Shown in pieces: positions 56,201-61,011 of a stretch of DNA of 64,000 nt; within the stretch, counting starts at the first letter, position 1; each line of letters begins with the position of its first letter. The DNA is taken from contig NZ_JACZCR010000057.1 in NCBI RefSeq assembly GCF_014904735.1, positions 61,054 to 125,053 of the forward strand, in the 5' to 3' direction. This DNA comes from Microbulbifer hainanensis. Lineage in GTDB: Bacteria; Pseudomonadota; Gammaproteobacteria; Pseudomonadales; Cellvibrionaceae. A model generated the notes under the pieces. It was not told the origin of the DNA. It did not search any database and saw only the letters and a list, made by a program, of their open reading frames with translations. Position numbers and translations under genes: made by a program.

Positions 56201-58868
56201 CGGTACCGTAGGCTACCGCGTCAGTATCGCTTGCGGTCAGATTCACGTCACCATCGGTGGTGCTGGTGTCGCCGTCCACCGTATCTAGCACACCGGTGCT
56301 CGCCAGAGTAATTTCTTTGCCTTTCAGGTCGATATCACCGACCGTGCTGCCGCTGCCAGCGGTACTGGTCAGACTGCCGGCGACGGTAATGCTGTCCGCC
56401 TCAACAGAAATGCCCGCGGCAGTAACAGAGGCACCGGATTCGATGGTGATACTGTCAGCAACAAACTTGAGCAGGCCGCCGTAGAGAATGTCTTCAGCCC
56501 AGCTCAGCGATGAGTCGCTGTTCAGGGTCAGGGCGCTGGCATTGAGACCCGTCAGGTCGAGGCTGTCATCAATATTCGCGGCGAGCAAAATGAATTCGGA
56601 CGCGTTGAAGGTACCGCTGTTGTAAAAGGTATCAACATCGAAGGAAATGTTGTCCGCGTCCAGGGTGGTACCGGAAGTTACCGTCAGGCTGCTGCCGTTG
56701 AAGCTGATGTCGCTACCGGAAAAGTCGAAATCCTTGCTGTCGACCCAGACAATATCGTCGCCAGCCGCGCCAATAACAGCCGCTGCAGTGCTGTCGTCGG
56801 ACAGTACTATGTCGTTGTCGGTACTGATCGCCAGCAGGCTGTAGTTAAGATTGCCGACATCCTCGTAGTCCGCATCCTTCACCAGATTGATGGTGCCAAA
56901 AGTGGTCGCATCGCTGTCGCCTGCGTCGGCGCTTACGGCGCCATCTATATTGGTGTCACTGGACTCGATGGTGACATTGGCGGCGGTTACCGAGGCATTA
57001 TTGGTAACGGTAATGCCCGCAGCACTCAGGCTCAGGTCGCCATCAAAATCCACGTCCGCCGCGAGTTTGAAATCGTCAACGCCGGCATTCTGGTATTCGG
57101 TATCCGCAGTATTTTTCGCAAACACCATATTGTTGGAGGTAGTGAGCCAAAGACCGTCGGCAGAAATCTTGGCGAAGTCAAATGCCAGGGTCGCGCCAGA
57201 TAGTCCGACCTGACCGAGTGTGGAACCATCACCGGCGGCATTGAGCCAACCATCCACCTGCACACCGTTGGTGGCCGTCAGAGTTATATCCACCGCAGTG
57301 ACATCGATACCCGCAGTGATGTCGTCGGCGTTGACCTCCAAGCTGAACCCCAGGTCGATCGCACCACCGGCGTCCTCCCATACGATATCGCCGGCGTTGA
57401 CCGTCAGGCTGGCGGCATCGTCGGTGACGTAGAAATCGCTGGCGGTATCGACACGTACGATTTCCGCGGTGATATTGCCGAGATCATCGTAGTCTGCGTC
57501 GCCATCTAGCAGCACCTTGCCGGTGCTGCCATCGGCAGTGGCATCGGCGGTGAGGCTGCCATCGATAGCGATATCGCTCGCGTGCAGGCTGACATCAGAA
57601 CCGGAAACCACATTGCCTGAGGTTATGGCAATGCTGCCGCCACTCACATCCAACTGGTCGTAGGCATCGATATTGCCGACGATCACCAGGTCAGAACTGG
57701 AGGCCACCAGAACCGCGGCATCATCGCTGGAGCCGGCCAGTACCACTGCGTCGGCACCGCCCTGAATTTTGGCTGAGGCGCTGTCGATATCGATCAGGCC
57801 CGCAGTGGCAGTCGAGCCATCTTCAGAGCCTATAGCGGTGATATCGCCGCTGATGACTACTTCGGTATCCGCAGTGATATTCACATTACTGGCCAGTACA
57901 TCGCCAGCGAGGTTTACGGTGTCGCCGATAAACGTGGCAATGGGGGCGTTCTCACCGGCTGTCACGGCGTCACGGGTATCCACGGTTGCTGTGGCGGAAA
58001 CATTGATGCTGTCGGCGCTGATGGTAATGCCACCGTCCGCTAGCAGATCGCCGTCGATCGCAACTTGGTCGCCGCTGACACCGTTGCCGGCGGCACTGAT
58101 ATAGATTGAGCCGTGCTCTTCCTGCAACTCAGTAGGCGCGGTGTAGTCCCCAACGTTCACCATAGCGGCATCAACGTAGATCGCCTGTACCGCATTACCG
58201 GCGGTCAGCACTGCACCGTCGTTCACTACCACTTGATTTGCATGGATATCGACACCGCTGGCGCTATTGATTTTGCCGGATATCGTGACGAGGCCAGAGG
58301 AAGAAATCGCGTATTCGTTGTTGTCGAGCGCGCTGATGCCGTCCGCAGAAAAGTCCGGCGAGCCCATATCCAGCCAGCTGTCGATCTCACTTTGGCTCGG
58401 TGTTTTGACCGACAAGTGACCGACGTTGATGATCCCGGATGGCCCAACCAGAAAACCGTAAGAACTGGCAAAAACCACATTGCCACCGAGCGTACCATCC
58501 TGGTAGCTATTCAGTATGCCGTGTACTTCCGGTGTGCTGCCCCGTACGATATTCACCAACTGGTCGATATCACCGTCCAGCTGCAGGTTGACGGTATGGC
58601 CGTCACCCACCACAAAGTCATTGAAGACGTTGACCCCCACATCCCCTTTTTTGTAGTTACTCACTACATTCTGGGTATTGCCACCGACATCGGTCACAGT
58701 GGTGAAGCCGCTCACCGCATCAATGTTGTGCGCCGTCGCCGCAAATACATTTACCGCACCGGTGGACAGGAGAGCACCGAGTGTCAGCTGTCTACCGGTA
58801 GATTTGCCGCTGGTAATCGTTGCATTGCGGATTGCACGGGCAAGCATCTGGTGGCGGAAGGGTTTCAT
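38238..58868 (-). CDS. Giant TpsA exoprotein / filamentous adhesin (leukotoxin- or FhaB-like)
   Basis: This 6876-residue protein is the predicted substrate of the adjacent TpsB and should be displayed on or released from the cell. The ATG at 58868 is chosen over the longer frame to 59006 because AAGGA precedes it and a basic signal peptide follows (about 1-43, ending VNVFA). The TPS secretion domain follows (about 44-330): VGVNVFNDFVVGDGHTVNL, then GTLGGNVVFASSYGFLVGPSG and INVGHLSVKTP, the classic pattern. The rest is mostly Gly/Ala/Asp/Thr/Ser-rich beta-helix. It includes a Ser-rich linker (about 1683-1733), many 'GxGVGAxxxxN' membrane-adhesin-like repeats (about 2000-3700), a coiled-coil insert (about 3883-3979), an aromatic cysteine-bearing region (about 4140-4660) and a C-terminal repeat array (about 5590-6520). 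The C-terminus is acidic (LDPDEYSDLDADLGDD). Adhesion, biofilm, toxin or predation roles are all possible. Confidence 0.94.
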   Translation of the reverse strand: MKPFRHQMLARAIRNATITSGKSTGRQLTLGALLSTGAVNVFAATAHNIDAVSGFTTVTDVGGNTQNVVSNYKKGDVGVNVFNDFVVGDGHTVNLQLDGDIDQLVNIVRGSTPEVHGILNSYQDGTLGGNVVFASSYGFLVGPSGIINVGHLSVKTPSQSEIDSWLDMGSPDFSADGISALDNNEYAISSSGLVTISGKINSASGVDIHANQVVVNDGAVLTAGNAVQAIYVDAAMVNVGDYTAPTELQEEHGSIYISAAGNGVSGDQVAIDGDLLADGGITISADSINVSATATVDTRDAVTAGENAPIATFIGDTVNLAGDVLASNVNITADTEVVISGDITAIGSEDGSTATAGLIDIDSASAKIQGGADAVVLAGSSDDAAVLVASSSDLVIVGNIDAYDQLDVSGGSIAITSGNVVSGSDVSLHASDIAIDGSLTADATADGSTGKVLLDGDADYDDLGNITAEIVRVDTASDFYVTDDAASLTVNAGDIVWEDAGGAIDLGFSLEVNADDITAGIDVTAVDITLTATNGVQVDGWLNAAGDGSTLGQVGLSGATLAFDFAKISADGLWLTTSNNMVFAKNTADTEYQNAGVDDFKLAADVDFDGDLSLSAAGITVTNNASVTAANVTIESSDTNIDGAVSADAGDSDATTFGTINLVKDADYEDVGNLNYSLLAISTDNDIVLSDDSTAAAVIGAAGDDIVWVDSKDFDFSGSDISFNGSSLTVTSGTTLDADNISFDVDTFYNSGTFNASEFILLAANIDDSLDLTGLNASALTLNSDSSLSWAEDILYGGLLKFVADSITIESGASVTAAGISVEADSITVAGSLTSTAGSGSTVGDIDLKGKEITLASTGVLDTVDGDTSTTDGDVNLTASDTDAVAYGTAKAETSIDLSGTIEANNVTAKAFSSSTSSIYEEIGTTLGLKTVAALGGVDFNYMEADSDATVTVNSGANITAAGNVTLSADSHSVAEAMALVMGADVLTAALAGIYVSGDATSTTTVKSGATITAGGDLAVTAHNETYVSSSAFVLEADKSNKVVAAVAVGEADVDAKAVIETGATLDAGNLVVGAENLNRFYTSASVYGLSNTRYGIAVAVGNFNSSATAEMGADLGTSADQVGDVTVVALDRTVEQRVHSGVAVGGSILARTIGSKLVSGMGAVQGGVSNLLTKYLPGGVDSSASSDSSGKVDWKGGLSFSLNLSDKEAYAYLGTNASGQIDAPTIDASGNVLVAAATDLGTDNDAVLGGDGRGAVGGDQGGYRTSAETAVTSPKDGTAGAQQTNAADKSAALAFNFAIHQGDAVAEVGDYTTIKAQNLGVVAEQKMPIVSTYDRWDTLSDVISKFNGVGGLQNNILTTFANAGAAADKEAYGGSVNVQWNDINTKAWIGDGTKITTTGTSDWSVSYDLDSSLTSPGIFSDFEPFKDVTYKYDFDSSVAVRAYNLIESAHVAGNIGTLGILPNGNGTNDDGKSIGGSITFVQQATQAVAGIGDANITAAGDVKVTSETDERHFVVTPSSGMGTGTGFNGVIAILNSEALTHASLSNSAYVSADDLIITADHQMGNWAAAGAVNWTSGESAVGVAIAANITQGDTKAFIGDNSKEEEKVSFKNGSQPDPSAPTNPSQPSSPAIIARNVEVRGKSSGSTGSVAVAGALLTEDTGEPGIGQKFENWYGSKFGGWSGDLESNTASSQSEANSGSSSSSVDSASQSGSNDSSSSSDNGTASVDSSQTSFAGAGSVSVNVNNLDAKSIIEGATIKGHTSEEVNLEIQALEKIVSVSASGSAALNLSKSASTPTSSAMAGAIAYQITFNDTLAWLIESDVRNLDDLSIQALHGGELTSVGLALAIDSPSAGGKSTSAGLSVSGAQVRDGTSARMEGSTVSGSGDGDNDFEVSAYNNTDIGVGGGTLYGGGKTGFGLAITFADIDDPGNLIGDSNPDGNNVLSSAYDEDVYSGKAVEAVVTHADDAFFTNSNIYNFDNIAISARGLQRIGIGAAGVGYNNNAENSFGFMGSFAIGSIKGDTKARLEDVTITGADTVAVNVAGTKVGSLDTILDSLGSSSVNDDFDFTGAAAFDNTEIHTSDDGTGSAYSYGSEGERIIAVAGVLQAGGSNLGLSYAHADVQTEKTAIIKNANINTSSTAASSIDVSARDEALLYTVAAGLGVATGKYSGVGSVAVNSLNNNVRAELGDWDGYKNGTVYADDVSVIAQNDMDLVNVAGSVAISSGTGFAAGLAVALNLIGDSGHETLARIGNVDLEASGDVTVKAASGSDGDANLSVGNAIGIGASTGSSGLAFAGALSVTDMDQTVQAAIKNVGSNSLGSASSTGGTIRVQSADYTDSVSTAWMGAGSASGSAGGIAAAVNRVDSDVTSEILGDDSSVGSTTLNAKHVYVEALRDNWLLTIDAGVAASKQVSVAPSIGTGVVDGNVTARIAHKAKINAYGNVGVEALANTENLVGSGAVGVGLNGGAGAIAISTAAEYGKTQAYIEDANVKALGLAGTFNILDGELSGMTALPDLSATDEDSDGNSSAVGNGDVSMDDLTTAFGSQNLKEGTEAITGIGVNATSFVKQQAITVGGSGGKNVAITANVATNVFESSTDAYIKNSTINSGVSNQDGADVTVRGSSHDYGLGVSAGIAVSLGGSGVGGFSTNLMGKSASAEIDNSTISADDLTLEANSTQLAQAVSAGVAAGVGAEGGIGGTASVTINLMKGGTKAWLHDSTVTAGDVVVNAERRQDVNSAAGSAGIGTNVGVGIGLAVNILGGDSTALIGNDLDDNSDADSTLIKADNVTLDADRLESVNSYSLGAGVSTGVGVAAMINVTEVKGETRAAVHGLLHDNGTASDSTDDYFTTQIVGQDGSSDATSVTVNAQEILDVDQETLGIGVGNSVGVGAVANVVLGRSQVYSEVVGSDIDTVLLDMDATAQREAWMISIAGGASTNVGAALSIGVALFGQGDTTTEDGTNAEDEFDPSRQSANSVMAEDTAAYNPHLSAEDIAAIEEESGSIIESSSAPSTATSTESGNSLKLSGESVVAARISGGDIDADTLDVDAQTLLHTYQGLGAASLGSIAIGGAVGVTRLYDMTIATVDADLTASNVTVDAQVMDVSDEDAAGEMKSFVISGGGTGVAISYNDMRSELRTVAGVTSAAGDDTGDLSVSARDTTELRVGDLDAGKPGDPTEGSLSVSVGAAAIGVSIGFAEKNSDVDVWLGATGQSVDGYNNIDLDAYSAGLVKTSSFALAGGLLAGVQGVVTDARDESNVNATVYGTISAGSGAVNIDAQAVPEVYSRAYGVTVAVGGSMGGSFSYAIADTKAEAEAADGTYFTGEGTVTIRAETGDGSDEDYVSADANAFAASGGLLAGVAGSEALARNSSQAVATVGDGVRIPDNDFGVYARNTAVQYADADGYFVGLYAGGFNFSTAESKTSARVEYGSNPISNAVTRTGDFILDAYNYDENQSFTTAGGGGYYAGSAAVSNANSYNNSSDNKAASVEIADWASGYTSVPLMGGEVRLSAAHESQFFAGTDSTTVSVVGGSGAVANSDIDNDAAVNLGQNVSFEALQIDIEADNTAMQIQSPAESGFETSINAGAGGAANGSAAISNQDLTGIDATVSIGQNAVLAISDLAWLDSEYDHGIFIDAHSRFNVYDASVLKVGGALQGAGSESDIDASTSNTVNIGNNALIYNPVGEIGIGTYTTGSATAQAETTVWAIAGVAGGVSDVDVTVTNKVDIGQDVVINGYGDIGIYAGRGSNYLAENQLSADARTNVYNWTAVPIPAGNSANADINLTNEVILGDDIDIGSDGYVNVEANEGSLYANAEGVERNPYLELFSTETTFGSSDTSANSTLVFEGSGSVIAGQNAYQWVDIDDSGNITSQLAGYGVAEQLSDKYSSRASLQAYIDELQALVDEYENWTADTTTTTGTATDGTDDSGTGGSGSVGGTSTTGDSSENPYLDEINALKTEIANLNVILSDLSEQENNVISVTGIAASAGNVSLVADSIDLQGSFGNTPVITARGDAYIDINNRDDQHLLVGNLYIANQTGGNVYVTGGASLDSSYITEENSTTTGVSSGIHITHNPSGTNYLNSDVIVDGNITNLLSTVDITLEEGDLLQQAAVSANTINITVENGSLVVNAGSADISYGRTPSSLVNFTDKWKPSTADDFVHYWISDRYEADIDAVGINEFNNWFYACATANECHIGGTAYNDEISYFNNPSDDNADYDWIHVFFNWGFSDSQEYGGSDAVDLKFKTDSSSRGGRHWKFQPVYDKTGNLVRSASYSSVKSDLGAPGATIVGEKVVINARRVDINGTIEVGTENSWSVSVGSGFDSAIAQYIAAAGLSDGDQVSLTPGGLLRVNNPDYINSFMTPFEARYIYFDPQVSKISGAEGIMLTYDVASKQLLVDDVPVSGGGYLSINAMISSTSEDGKILVRDGLGQIDIDNYSNTDLVINSLDAGDDAVGIVRITDHNFTKNMNDGGSTRDYYSHWYVHSPGGQIQEYETTSYAASWEDGTYLGASGGAGTTSSTTYNPLAGQLHYMREDASVSRTYNDFPDGYLAKYPDTVGDWQGTGASGALEWNLGASYYTSCAANPGACTNGSATGFIQQELSATGIKKYQWGIGYSYSDYYGSNWTNTDPGTYIPYELSMSAHTFVKGDNTIGISFTGVGTGSIDIDSNAGVIINGNIYNPLGTTDINTSASLTTGTGASFDADILRLYAGQGDLGALEDPLNISTDTVSLDANGGSLYFDITGKSGPVNLERFGALYDIVGTVDKGLNGVGSGIHIQSDTLNLVSYSGSIGSVGTIGDSATYDYINVDVNEVTLEAADDIAIYQAQGNLAVNTISASEDVVIGLGNGGLLNGIGQNEKTNEELAYLQTVWDRLGIQDGSAGEVAVTGYQNQFTGNYHTYWLIKQRLDDDSDAGFAINAAFMESFKNRYGVSTDAEATAAAKAEFFGLTDWFDDQVAAPDTYADAADAIGVEQKGTLEGYNYGDLFSGSYDSSYALEIDDTSSWYANLTEGSQWSQSQLDISINAAALNADAQATLSSREANIVAPNLHIAVNGGSVGQDLADLVFSIDRSNPVITDAQKIALLEAGPGDIETTENGDLVTFSVSQVDPIKIDTTGELNVSATDEIYIESASGLTIGNITSSTSDVRLAVNGAISTASTGINIAARDLYIANTQGDIGAGSSNLKLQLSGVLRQAGAADSLYLTQTGADLVVDAVSAGNRVWMVSSNDIVGLDSESVISGSLLGLYTGNNLGSSTQALNLRMTGGGQLGFNADNAWLNIADTSEAKFSGATTGVMHVDVSGNLVLAGDVRADALDLYAAGDILASVAGLVEVNGLAKLEADNIELDTHEITIGSGDFDATAGGMTLGNVTTTGDLDLLTTGHLQFNGDVDVAYTNASIGTNARLLADAQSMAMAMGTELRSETDITLVAVDSLDLQTLIARGDINLSALNLIDGISGSISAAQLTASNVMADAQASLTLDSVNAGNIDLDGNTILVTGNLLGSAVTLDADNGLEVRGDIGSTAARTASISLNGSSGNVALGGSAYSSGAFLVSNGNLFTLADGSVVDASSINVTAAGLAADANSQLVSSNDAGFDLGASGTEFGALNITGTLQIDSAGDVVFLSDATVGSDLALYSAGDVAVSDAVLVDVAGSLRGIAGASAQANSWSMGAGSHLMVDGDVGVDTLAGQEFAALTVGGAMTLIAGDDIAFNDSANIGGFLDISGAADLAFNGNVAVGTAAANYLSIDVDGVVSQAAGQQLTSSDVVTVLAAGWNADTTSLLQSGSSAEFTLSGDSSFGLLTTAADLTLDAGADLTFQNTTTVGSAMAGADMLLEADGAVMVADDVLFDLYGALRGIAGTTATVGSFNAGSGSLVRTRGKLQMQSADTIRFAQLTASDDVTLNAGGDMAFDEAGTIAGALLISDAGDVSFVGNLTVGNATSLGGVDLAARGAVNQSAGQSLASYGDVIGSAGSWTMGADALLQSLSGSIQLATTGDMTLEKVDGVTGIALNSGGALTFNNALTTNANFSVDAASLAMDSGASLQVAGDFDATTTGDQQYALLDIAGAALLTAGGDIYFNDTADFGSALTVVDGDNLALVGEVSAASADLTLRGDVSQFASEQFSIGNALTASANSWSMGDAALLQSGGSMNITTAASMDLARLDSGTLLVLDSGAGVALRERVSAGGSIGITAVGNVDLYANQEMSTAGDFTLDAYRFVMGDSSLLSVAGVTTIRTRDSQQLFALDSAGDTEMVAGGDWQLMDTMQIGGDLSLQSGGAIGFGGDSDIAGNAQVVAADAVGLDAGLSLVVGGSLDATAASWNMGAGSLLETGAEAAIETEGAMVLAQVQVGGDAAFNSGAGIRFDERAEIVGNLQLNAAAELLQSEGQHLVVHGDFTARAASWQMLADARFQVLGEGDIVLDGDAALRQLNVGGDLSLQSGGEVALQRDIYTGGDFAINAAGNLDLAADALVRSGGAVTLETNRWTMGAESRVEALGPIVIRSDESMLLAELSSSWSGDYAFDLQSGGSISGRTDTELHLQAENGGRSYLAAATGIGDPLVMDLPWFAAVADDGDINLVLVNDAHAELLSAQTGEVRVRAFGDVEIGELLGTPHLWIDGFLLVREMTVPQGTFIAGEGLQVDQVNLTSSGPLVAQGPRIDINVDAQGNAEAFMTLTGVNGAAADWVGVNVDNTQRLTIDRLFTDYGAIATSGDLRLESAEVQSELAMESGGLSLSLSNVDLTPKDVTGQLVTPYGEFWLDTTDNLLFTNAQVTRYRSPLVLTYQGKNGGYSEGEPGFSRLSMEYQLENTVRGEKATGSDLYRHWYPRLLDYLISRGLDGILIEPLDPDEYSDLDADLGDDIYAEIQLEGDLAARN
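39300..42100 (-). repeat. C-terminal protein repeat array within tpsA
   Basis: The product repeats a module of roughly 65-75 residues. Each has an 'SW.MG..SLL' element (NSWSMGDAALLQSG, SWNMGAGSLLETG, NRWTMGAESRVEALG and others), then an 'I.T...M.LA.L' strand and an 'L.SGG.I.F' strand with a 'GGDL' turn. This fits coils of a long beta-helix. DNA identity between copies seems low, so the array looks old. Confidence 0.75.
46935..47220 (-). other. Coiled-coil and low-complexity insert inside tpsA
   Basis: Two heptad-like helices (SLQAYIDELQALVDEYENW and YLDEINALKTEIANLNVILS) flank about 35 residues of Thr/Gly/Ser/Asp low complexity. They could fold back as an antiparallel hairpin protruding from the beta-helix. 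This is unlike the surrounding beta-rich sequence. Confidence 0.65.
53670..53822 (-). other. Ser-rich low-complexity linker in tpsA
   Basis: About 50 residues are dominated by Ser with Asn, Asp, Gly and Gln (SGSSSSSVDSASQSGS is typical). This is probably a flexible linker between the N-terminal beta-helix and the repeated adhesin-like middle part. Confidence 0.6.
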
Positions 58869-58916
58869 TCTTTCAATCCTTGGAAAAACGTACTTCTTGG
58901 TCTTTGAGTTACGCGA

Positions 58917-58985
58917 CCGGACCGGGTGCGGCAGACAGCCGGAAACGACAAAGCAGCCACACTGGAAGTGCGACTGCCGGTCCGG
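58917..58985 (-). promoter_or_regulatory. Inverted repeat in the tpsA leader
   Basis: CCGGACCGG (58917-58925) and CCGGTCCGG (58977-58985) are reverse complements separated by 51 bases, about 50 bases upstream of the tpsA ATG. It could form a leader stem in the mRNA or be a pair of operator half-sites. Confidence 0.4.
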
Positions 58986-59052
58986 GGCCAAATGGTGTAT
59001 GGCCAATTTTTAGTTTTTTTCCGCAACGTGATTGCGGCTGGTCAATACCTGA

Positions 59053-59793
59053 TTAGTTAACGGTGGAGGTCTCCGCCTCTTCCTCCGCGTTCTGCAAGGC
59101 CTGACGCTTGGACAACTGCTTTAATGCACCCAATGAGTGCAGGTGTGCATAGATCCAGGCCAGCTGGCCGCTCTTGAACCATTCCATGACCTGCGCCTGG
59201 TCAACGTTCAGCAGCCTGGCCTCATCGATGGTGTACAGGCCTTCCAAGCGCACCGGCTTGTTGTCGCCGGCCAGTACCTGGATATTGAACGGCTTGAACA
59301 GCTCCGCCTTCTGCACCTGCTCGCAGAACTCGCGAGTGCGCTTAAAGGCACCGTCAAACTGGTGCAGAAACTGAATGATGTTGTTCAGGGTTTTGGTGTT
59401 TTCACCTTCATCACTGAACAGGGGCTCACCTGTATCCTCGGAGAACTGTTCTGAATGTTCGTCGAAGCAAACCGTCTGGTTGTCGGTCATCGCGAAGGGA
59501 TAGCGACGAATAAAGGCGGGAACATAGTTACCCGACCAGTTGCCTTCGTCATCGACCAGCGTGTGGCTGTTATTGCGCAGGGATAGTAAAACCAGAGGGG
59601 AATACTGGTCAGACTCACTACGGCTGAACAGGATTGGCAGATCCCTGCTGGCCTCGAAGAACTCGATTCCGGTAACCGGCACCGAGTTCACTTCACGGGA
59701 AAACCGGAATCTGGCACTGGAGGAAAACTTCAGGTTGCGGTGTCGTTCCCGGTTCAGGGCCACGGGCTGGCGATAAAACAGCAGCTCGCTCAT
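59053..59793 (-). CDS. SapC family protein
   Basis: This 246-residue protein matches the SapC family (PF07277), named after an S-layer secretion gene of Campylobacter and common in marine gammaproteobacteria beside surface-protein genes. The family pattern is visible: LLFYRQPVALNRERHRNLKF, an FPILFS-type strand (LPILFSRSESDQYSPLVLLS), and YVPAFIRRYPFAM. No signal peptide or membrane segment is present, so it is probably cytoplasmic. The ATG at 59793 is chosen because GGAG lies about ten bases upstream; ATG 59808 has no such signal. It precedes tpsA by 184 bases on the same strand, and may help make or regulate it. Confidence 0.88.
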   Translation of the reverse strand: MSELLFYRQPVALNRERHRNLKFSSSARFRFSREVNSVPVTGIEFFEASRDLPILFSRSESDQYSPLVLLSLRNNSHTLVDDEGNWSGNYVPAFIRRYPFAMTDNQTVCFDEHSEQFSEDTGEPLFSDEGENTKTLNNIIQFLHQFDGAFKRTREFCEQVQKAELFKPFNIQVLAGDNKPVRLEGLYTIDEARLLNVDQAQVMEWFKSGQLAWIYAHLHSLGALKQLSKRQALQNAEEEAETSTVN

Positions 59794-60133
59794 GAAAAAT
59801 CGCTCCATTGGTCGTTCTTGTTCATTTTCTTTTCCTGCTCCACAAGCCACTTGTGGAGCCCTTTTGTTTTTTATCTGTCAATTTGCGCGGTTATGGATGC
59901 ACGAGCAAATGTGGAGCCAGACTTTATTGCCATGACACAGCTACAGGCCCACACGCGGATCTCTCGCTCAGCTGTAAAGGAGAGTGTTTTTTGTACAGAT
60001 GTCCGTGCCATTTGACGCCGGGCGCCAATTTAACACCATTTTTTGTGACACACTTATCAAAATTGACTCTACACGAGTGTTTTATTGTCAGTTCAAGCAG
60101 GGAAGTCGTATTTTCCCAAACAGAATCGCCGCT
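59794..60133. other. Spacer between the 56-residue peptide gene and sapC
   Basis: No gene was recognised in these 340 bases. The only clear structure is a 10-bp inverted repeat, GCTCCACAAG (59837-59846) and CTTGTGGAGC (59850-59859), with a 3-base loop. The T-rich flank is on its plus-strand side, so it is not a terminator for the minus-strand genes. It probably lies in the sapC mRNA leader. Confidence 0.45.
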
Positions 60134-60304
60134 CTACGGCTTGCTTTCCTTACAGCAATCATCGACTGTCACATTAGTCGCACCAGACTGCGCTGCTGCT
60201 TTCGCCGACCCAACCCCAATTTGATTTGCGTCGCCGGCCGCGCTGAGCAGTACCAGAACAAACACTGCCAGCCCCGCCAGCACAGATATCACCCGCTGTC
60301 CCAT
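60134..60304 (-). CDS. Small exported peptide, 56 residues, Cys-Cys
   Basis: I do not recognise this gene, but it looks real. The ATG at 60304 has GGAG eight bases upstream. The product has a basic start, a hydrophobic core (VLAGLAVFVLVLLSAAG, about 8-24) and then a polar tail of about 32 residues with an adjacent Cys pair (VTVDDCCKESKP). This suggests a signal peptide and a short periplasmic or secreted peptide, or a single-helix membrane peptide. It is the first open frame on the minus strand upstream of sapC-tpsA-tpsB and diverges from the sigma factor gene. Confidence 0.6.
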   Translation of the reverse strand: MGQRVISVLAGLAVFVLVLLSAAGDANQIGVGSAKAAAQSGATNVTVDDCCKESKP

Positions 60305-60489
60305 GTTGTTACTCCATAGCCAAATCCCATCCCTGGGTACGCAAAATGCGGATCCTGTAAATAAATACGGATTCGTCATCACAAATCCCTCACGGCCGAT
60401 CATTTTTTTATGGATTCGCTGCAGATGACCGTCCAAGTCTGGTATTAATAGCAAGATAAATTGAAGCCCTTCGCCGACTTAGAAAAGCA

Positions 60490-61011
60490 ATGACCGATAG
60501 CCAACCGCTACCCGGGCTGACCGAGCAGCTCTACCGGGAACTTCGCCAGTGTGCGCGCCGCATTCTGGCCAGCCAGAGCAATGAAATAACGTTGCAGACC
60601 ACCGATATCGTCCACGAGGCCTGTATTCGCCTGATCGAGTCACCGACCCAATATGAATGCAGTGCCCATGTCTACCGCTGCGCAGCGAAGGCCATGCGCC
60701 ACCTGCTGATCGATCACGCACGTGCAAAATCCGCACAGAAGCGCAACGGCCAGCAACTTCGCACTATCTGGATGGATGACTTGCTCGGTGACATGGACAT
60801 CAATCTCGGCTTGCTGACGATCGATAAAACCCTGACTGAAATGGCCTCTATCAGTGAACGCCTCGAGACTATTGCCGAGCTGCACTACTTGGCTGGTTTC
60901 ACACAAGCAAAAATTGCAGAAATTCTATCGATCAGTGTTGCCACCGTAGAGCGCGACCTTAAATTTGCGCGGACCTTCCTTACTGATCGATTACAGCATC
61001 ACCATGTCTAA
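60490..61011 (+). CDS. ECF sigma factor, kinase-linked type
   Basis: This 173-residue protein is an extracytoplasmic-function sigma factor of the group that co-occurs with Ser/Thr kinases (TIGR02999-like / ECF43-like). Sigma-2 has LYRELRQCARRILASQS, then LQTTDIVHEACIRLIE, and KAMRHLLIDHARAKSAQKR. Sigma-4 ends with a helix-turn-helix, FTQAKIAEILSISVATVERD. In region 2.2 the acidic residues normal for ECF factors are replaced by Thr37-Thr38. In EcfP of Vibrio and EcfK of Xanthomonas a Thr there is phosphorylated by the partner kinase. The gene overlaps the kinase start by eight bases (translational coupling). An extended -10-like TGGTATTAA lies at 60440-60448. Confidence 0.92.
   Translation: MTDSQPLPGLTEQLYRELRQCARRILASQSNEITLQTTDIVHEACIRLIESPTQYECSAHVYRCAAKAMRHLLIDHARAKSAQKRNGQQLRTIWMDDLLGDMDINLGLLTIDKTLTEMASISERLETIAELHYLAGFTQAKIAEILSISVATVERDLKFARTFLTDRLQHHHV

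Noticed and set aside
58869..59006. 46-residue N-terminal extension of TpsA
   Set aside because: It has no signal-peptide character at its own start, while ATG 58868 has a Shine-Dalgarno sequence and begins a proper signal peptide.
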